Source: Bacillota bacterium (GTDB taxonomy: Bacteria; Bacillota; Clostridia; Christensenellales; CAG-138). From it: 9,063 nt of DNA. The notes under the pieces are model-generated. The model saw only the letters and a list, made by a program, of their open reading frames with translations, made no database searches and was not told the origin of the DNA. A program made the translations under genes and the position numbers. Positions 6,463 to 9,063 of this stretch are shown here, one piece after another (within the stretch, counting starts at the first letter, position 1; each line of letters begins with the position of its first letter). The DNA is taken from the NCBI GenBank assembly GCA_023435855.1, contig JAEZLG010000158.1:1-9063 (forward strand), given 5' to 3'.

Positions 6463-7728
6463 TTAATGTCCAATGAACATGCGTTTAAAGTCCTTGCAAA
6501 GATGCTGCGCAACGGTGCGGCCGGTGGTGAGCGCTACGGGCACTCCGCCGGGGTTCATGAGCCGCTGCCCGGCAAAGTACAGGTTGTTGACGCTTTCGGA
6601 CTTGCAGGGGTAGGCTGCAGGTGCTGTGCCAACCGGAGAAACAGACATCCACGAGCCCCTATAAGAGTTAAGATAACGCTCGTAAGTTAGGGGGGTAGCA
6701 ACGTCCCACACCGCAATTTTGCCTTCAAGCTGCGGGAATTTGCGTGTAAGAATGCCGATATATTTCTCTGCAAGTTTTTGCTTTTCAGATCGGTAAGAAC
6801 CGTTTTCCTTGGCGGCTTTCCAAAAATCGTAGGTGTCACCGATTATCACGCCGGTCAGCGCGGTACAGCCATCAGGTGCGTAGCCTGAATAGCCCGCGTA
6901 ATTGCATAGGTTCACAACAGGCTCCTGCTTGCCGCCGCAGAAAAAGGGTTCATCCGGCACAAAATGGAGGCGTTCGGGCAGCATGGAAAGATCTGCCTCG
7001 ACGCCGAGTGCGATGAAGGTATTCAGGAGCGGGTTAGTATTCTCGCGCATGCGCTGCATCCACTTCTCGTTGAGCGGTGTGGTAAACAGCGTGTCGATTG
7101 CCATGCGTGTATCCTGCGTTACGATAACAGCTTGTGCATGCACGATTGTGCCGTCATCTAGTTCCACACCGGTGGTCTTTCCGTCTTTTAGGAGTACGCG
7201 GGCGACTTTTTTGCTGTATTCGATTTTACCGTCCAAATGCTCATAAAGATCCGCCATGCGCCGCGTCATTGCGAGAGAACCTCCCTCGGGGTAGCCGCCG
7301 TCACCGCACGTGAGGGTAGCGATGGTGAACACAAGCCCCGTAGCGCTCTGCTCGGGACCGATGGCACTTTCAAAAAGTAAACGTATCGCGGGGCTTTGAA
7401 AGCGAGCCGCGTATTCTTTGACGGTGATGGAGGAATAAAACATCATCCGAGGCACGGCGCGAAGCGTTTTGAAAAGTTCAGAAAGAGAGGATGCTGTTTT
7501 CTCGCGCATTCTTACACCGCGTACATTGGAAACAGGCATGGAGACGCTTTCAAACTTTTTAATATCATCGCAAAGCGTGTTAATCTCTTGCGTATCCTCG
7601 GGCGAGATTTTCAAGAAATGTGCGCGTAGCCTTTCCGCATCGCGATACAGGCATACTTCTGTTCCCTCATAGTGGAGCACAAAAAAAAGGGTCACGGTAC
7701 AGAACCTTTGTTGTATCGTCCAGTGCAC
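6463..7728 (-). CDS. Phytoene-dehydrogenase-like FAD oxidoreductase, C-terminal fragment (frameshifted)
   Basis: This is the larger part of a COG1233-type NAD(P)/FAD-dependent oxidoreductase (CrtI / retinol-saturase-like family). The homologous stretch starts at F-F-V-L-H-Y-E-G near 7687; about 14 codons before it, from the ATG at 7728, are the N-terminal gene read out of frame, and that ATG has no ribosome binding site. Features: Y-P-E-G-G-S-L-A-M-T, then G-K-I-E-Y followed by V-A-R-V-L and G-V-E-L-D-D-G-T, the family's GG-x-I ... V-x-x-I ... GV-x-L-x-DG region, and a C-terminal FAD-binding segment with L-Y-F-A-G-Q-R-L and P-G-G-V-P-V-A. Joined to the 7667-7948 fragment by removal of one T the product would be 494 residues, a normal family length. 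No other carotenoid gene is present, so the substrate is unknown. It heads the kinase-GH4 operon. Confidence 0.85.
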   Translation of the reverse strand: MHWTIQQRFCTVTLFFVLHYEGTEVCLYRDAERLRAHFLKISPEDTQEINTLCDDIKKFESVSMPVSNVRGVRMREKTASSLSELFKTLRAVPRMMFYSSITVKEYAARFQSPAIRLLFESAIGPEQSATGLVFTIATLTCGDGGYPEGGSLAMTRRMADLYEHLDGKIEYSKKVARVLLKDGKTTGVELDDGTIVHAQAVIVTQDTRMAIDTLFTTPLNEKWMQRMRENTNPLLNTFIALGVEADLSMLPERLHFVPDEPFFCGGKQEPVVNLCNYAGYSGYAPDGCTALTGVIIGDTYDFWKAAKENGSYRSEKQKLAEKYIGILTRKFPQLEGKIAVWDVATPLTYERYLNSYRGSWMSVSPVGTAPAAYPCKSESVNNLYFAGQRLMNPGGVPVALTTGRTVAQHLCKDFKRMFIGH

Positions 7729-7948
7729 CCACCTCGCGCCAAAGCTTATTTAGTGCCTTTTTTGGCGATGAGCCCGTGAGCCAATGTAAACCGCCCTCAA
7801 ACAAATAACCCTTGCGACGCCAGCTCGTTGAAGCTCCGCCCGGCAGGTTGTGGCTTTCATAAATCACGGTGTTAAAACCGCTCCTTTGCGCGTATATGCC
7901 CGCTGACAGCCCGGCGATACCGGCACCGACGATAATTACATTTCCCAT
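7667..7948 (-). CDS. Phytoene-dehydrogenase-like FAD oxidoreductase, N-terminal fragment (frameshifted)
   Basis: This 93-codon frame encodes the FAD-binding start of the same oxidoreductase. It has V-I-I-V-G8-A-G-I-A-G13-L, the dinucleotide-binding GxGxxG, E31 ending the second strand, N-L-P-G-G (34-38), and F-E-G-G-L-H-W-L (50-57), all in family order. It then reads through D-P-F-F and hits a stop after C-A-P-L because of the run of eight T at 7681-7688; the neighbouring frame continues the homologous protein with F-F-V-L-H-Y-E-G. The ATG at 7948 is certain: GGAGGT lies 5 bases upstream. A longer reading to 8116 on this strand is only open frame running through the divergent promoter region and into the glycosylase gene. 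Alone this fragment could bind little more than the ADP part of FAD. Confidence 0.85.
   Translation of the reverse strand: MGNVIIVGAGIAGLSAGIYAQRSGFNTVIYESHNLPGGASTSWRRKGYLFEGGLHWLTGSSPKKALNKLWREVGALDDTTKVLYRDPFFCAPL
7681..7688 (-). other. Eight-base homopolymer at the frameshift in the oxidoreductase gene
   Basis: On the coding strand the sequence is CCC, then eight T, then GTGCTCC. Seven T would give D-P-F-F-V-L-H-Y-E-G in one frame, joining two halves that are each clearly homologous to one protein; the span 6463-7948 is 1486 bases, one more than a multiple of three. The extra base could be an assembly error, a real inactivating mutation, a phase-variable tract, or a site where RNA polymerase or the ribosome slips. 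Confidence 0.8.
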
Positions 7949-7962
7949 ATGCACCTCCAAAA

Positions 7963-7992
7963 CATATAAAACATTCGTCATTGAAATGTAAA
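7963..7992 (-). promoter_or_regulatory. Possible promoter of the oxidoreductase-kinase-GH4 operon
   Basis: On the minus strand TTTACA (7992-7987, five of six matches to TTGACA) is followed after 18 bases by TATATG (7968-7963, four of six matches to TATAAT). Transcription would start just ahead of the GGAGGT ribosome binding site, giving a very short leader, which lowers confidence. Confidence 0.4.
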
Positions 7993-8016
7993 ATTCCTGC
8001 GACAGCCCGGTATGCC

Positions 8017-8025
8017 TGCTATAAT
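8017..8025 (+). promoter_or_regulatory. Extended -10 promoter of the glycosylase gene
   Basis: TG at 8017-8018, one base, then a perfect TATAAT at 8020-8025 makes an extended -10 element; the -35 side is weak (GCGACA at 7999-8004, 15-base spacing). The start of transcription would be near 8032, giving a leader of about 40 bases that includes the ribosome binding site AGAGGAAG (8057-8064). It lies back to back with the minus-strand operon promoter. Confidence 0.65.
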
Positions 8026-8070
8026 AAAGAGCAAATCGGAGTATGATTTGGGATAGAGAGGAAGTAAATC

Positions 8071-8685
8071 GTGCTTGACCGCGCATTCTATTTACAAAAC
8101 GGCATTGACCTTGCAAAGGCGCTCATCGGCAAGGTGCTTGTACATGAAACACCCGATGCCATTCTGAAAGGCCGAATTGTTGAGACAGAGGCATACATGG
8201 GTGCTGTCGACGCGGCAGCGCATTCCTATAGAGGCAATCCTTTCGGCCGCGTGAACGTGCAGTATAACGAGGGAGGCTTTGCTTACATTTATTTAATTTA
8301 CGGCATGCACAGCTGCATGAATGTGGTGGCAAACGTAAGCGATGTACCGGAGGCGGTTTTGATACGCGCGCTAGAGCCCGTCTTAGGTATAGAGGAAATG
8401 AAAAATAACCGCAAAACCGACGCGGTCAAGGCACTATGCTCAGGCCCCGGCAAGCTATGCCAAGCCATGCGTATCACGAGAGAGCAATACGGCCTCGATC
8501 TTTGCGAAAAACCTCTGTACATCGAGGAGCCGGAGGAGAATCGCGTAATACTCATTGGTGCTACCAAGCGCATCAATGTGGATTATGCTGGGGAGGCAGC
8601 GCTTTACCCTTGGCGCTTTGTGGAGCTTGAAAGCCCGTATTTAAGCAAAAAGGTGAAGCCGCAAGAGCTAATCCTGTCCGATTAA
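8071..8685 (+). CDS. mpg: DNA-3-methyladenine glycosylase (AAG/MPG family)
   Basis: This 204-residue monofunctional DNA glycosylase removes alkylated purines such as 3-methyladenine to start base excision repair. Family landmarks: I-V-E-T-E40-A-Y42-M-G with the catalytic glutamate E40 and the intercalating-site tyrosine; D-A-A-A-H51-S-Y; F-A-Y72-I-Y74-L-I-Y77-G-M-H-S-C-M-N84-V, which forms the base pocket and DNA contact; A-V-L-I-R99-A-L-E-P; and S-G-P-G-K-L. Length is normal for bacterial members. The segment before the pocket, R60-V-N-V-Q64-Y65, differs from the usual R-[NT]-x-x-M-[YF]. Translation starts at GTG 8071, with AGAGGAAG 6 bases upstream; no nearby ATG fits. It is alone on its strand with its own extended -10 promoter, and its TAA overlaps the stop of the converging gene. 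Confidence 0.93.
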   Translation: MLDRAFYLQNGIDLAKALIGKVLVHETPDAILKGRIVETEAYMGAVDAAAHSYRGNPFGRVNVQYNEGGFAYIYLIYGMHSCMNVVANVSDVPEAVLIRALEPVLGIEEMKNNRKTDAVKALCSGPGKLCQAMRITREQYGLDLCEKPLYIEEPEENRVILIGATKRINVDYAGEAALYPWRFVELESPYLSKKVKPQELILSD

Positions 8686-9063
8686 GGTACCGCTATACGC
8701 TCCTCAAACCATGCGGACATATCCTTGCCCGTTGCATCGGAAAATGCAGCGATTAAATCGCTTCCCTTTGCATTTTTATAGCTGTGTTCGCCTATGTAAT
8801 CTTGCAGCGCATCATAAAACGCATCGTCGCCGATCGTTTTATATAGCTCGCGCATAACATGCGAGCCGTAGGCGTATACCACATAGAAGTAATCCGAAGT
8901 GTTATCGGGGAAGCTAGAAAGAGGCGCATCGAGGCGAAGCGTCCTTTTATAGCTGTCAAGGCCTTGAAATACGTAGTCCCATAACGGCGTATAGATATCC
9001 TGCGCTGTTTCGCGGATGAATTCGAAGCCCAGAAAATCCACAAGCGATTCGTCCACCCAAGGC
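8682..9063 (-). CDS. M1-family metallopeptidase, C-terminal part (5' end outside window)
   Basis: The frame is open from the window edge to the TAA at 8684-8682, about 126 codons. The first visible residues, P-W-V-D-E-S-L-V-D-F, match the segment of M1 aminopeptidases carrying the third zinc ligand (the glutamate, codon 9050-9048), normally some 18 residues after HExxH; that motif lies outside the window. Further on V-V-Y-A-Y-G-S-H-V-M-R-E-L matches the conserved tyrosine region (Y-x-x-G) that stabilises the transition state, followed by I-G-D-D-A-F, L-Q-D-Y and A-T-G-K-D-M-S-A-W-F-E, the family's usual end. The protein ends soon after, so no C-terminal HEAT-like or ERAP-type domain is present. 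An apparent GTG start at 9056 is internal to the gene. Whether it is secreted cannot be judged. Confidence 0.78.
   Translation of the reverse strand, partial: PWVDESLVDFLGFEFIRETAQDIYTPLWDYVFQGLDSYKRTLRLDAPLSSFPDNTSDYFYVVYAYGSHVMRELYKTIGDDAFYDALQDYIGEHSYKNAKGSDLIAAFSDATGKDMSAWFEERIAVP

Noticed and set aside
6463..7948. Carotenoid biosynthesis role for the phytoene-dehydrogenase-like protein
   Set aside because: No phytoene synthase or other carotenoid gene is present, and the family includes many oxidoreductases with other or unknown substrates.
7949..8116. N-terminal extension of the oxidoreductase frame by 56 residues, to 8116 on the minus strand
   Set aside because: It runs through the divergent promoter region and the start of the glycosylase gene, has no family similarity, and the ATG at 7948 has a strong ribosome binding site.

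Overview
The window looks like a chromosomal segment from an anaerobic Gram-positive bacterium of the Clostridia type. The signs are an oxygen-sensitive glycyl-radical enzyme with its radical-SAM activase, a rubrerythrin, a short DgkA/undecaprenol-kinase-type protein, a lipoprotein with a classical lipobox, strong GGAGG-type ribosome binding sites, and intrinsic terminators. No rRNA, tRNA, CRISPR array, insertion sequence or phage gene was seen. The genus cannot be fixed from this sequence alone.

Layout. (1) Positions 1-1253, plus strand: the 3' end of a YjjI-family glycyl radical enzyme overlaps its YjjW-family activase by 4 bases (ATGA), and the pair ends in a strong intrinsic terminator. 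(2) Positions 1291-1942, plus strand: a rubrerythrin gene, closed by a symmetrical hairpin that also terminates the converging minus-strand genes. (3) Positions 1947-3901, minus strand: a small DgkA-family lipid kinase and, upstream of it, a secreted S41-peptidase-type lipoprotein. (4) Positions 3902-4161: a gene-poor gap with a hairpin that probably ends the next minus-strand operon. (5) Positions 4162-7948, minus strand: a tight operon transcribed in the order FAD oxidoreductase (phytoene-dehydrogenase-like, split by a one-base frameshift in a run of eight T), BadF/NagK-type sugar kinase, and GH4 6-phospho-glycosidase. (6) Positions 7949-8070: a divergent promoter region. (7) Positions 8071-8685, plus strand: a DNA-3-methyladenine glycosylase. 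(8) Positions 8682-9063, minus strand: the C-terminal part of an M1-type metallopeptidase, cut by the window edge, whose stop codon shares TTAA with the glycosylase stop.

How the genes may work together. YjjW should install the glycyl radical on YjjI; the reaction of YjjI is not established to my knowledge. The kinase and GH4 enzyme suggest cytoplasmic handling of an amino sugar or beta-glucoside: either the kinase makes the phosphorylated substrate that GH4 needs, or it phosphorylates the sugar GH4 releases. No transporter or PTS gene is in the window to settle the substrate. Rubrerythrin fits peroxide defence in an anaerobe. The glycosylase is an alkylation-repair gene that shares only the promoter region with the sugar operon.

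The items most worth a second look are the frameshifted oxidoreductase, the kinase/GH4 pairing with an altered kinase motif, the YjjI/YjjW pair, the rubrerythrin leader, and the TTAA double-stop. I did not find a convincing wholly new system here.
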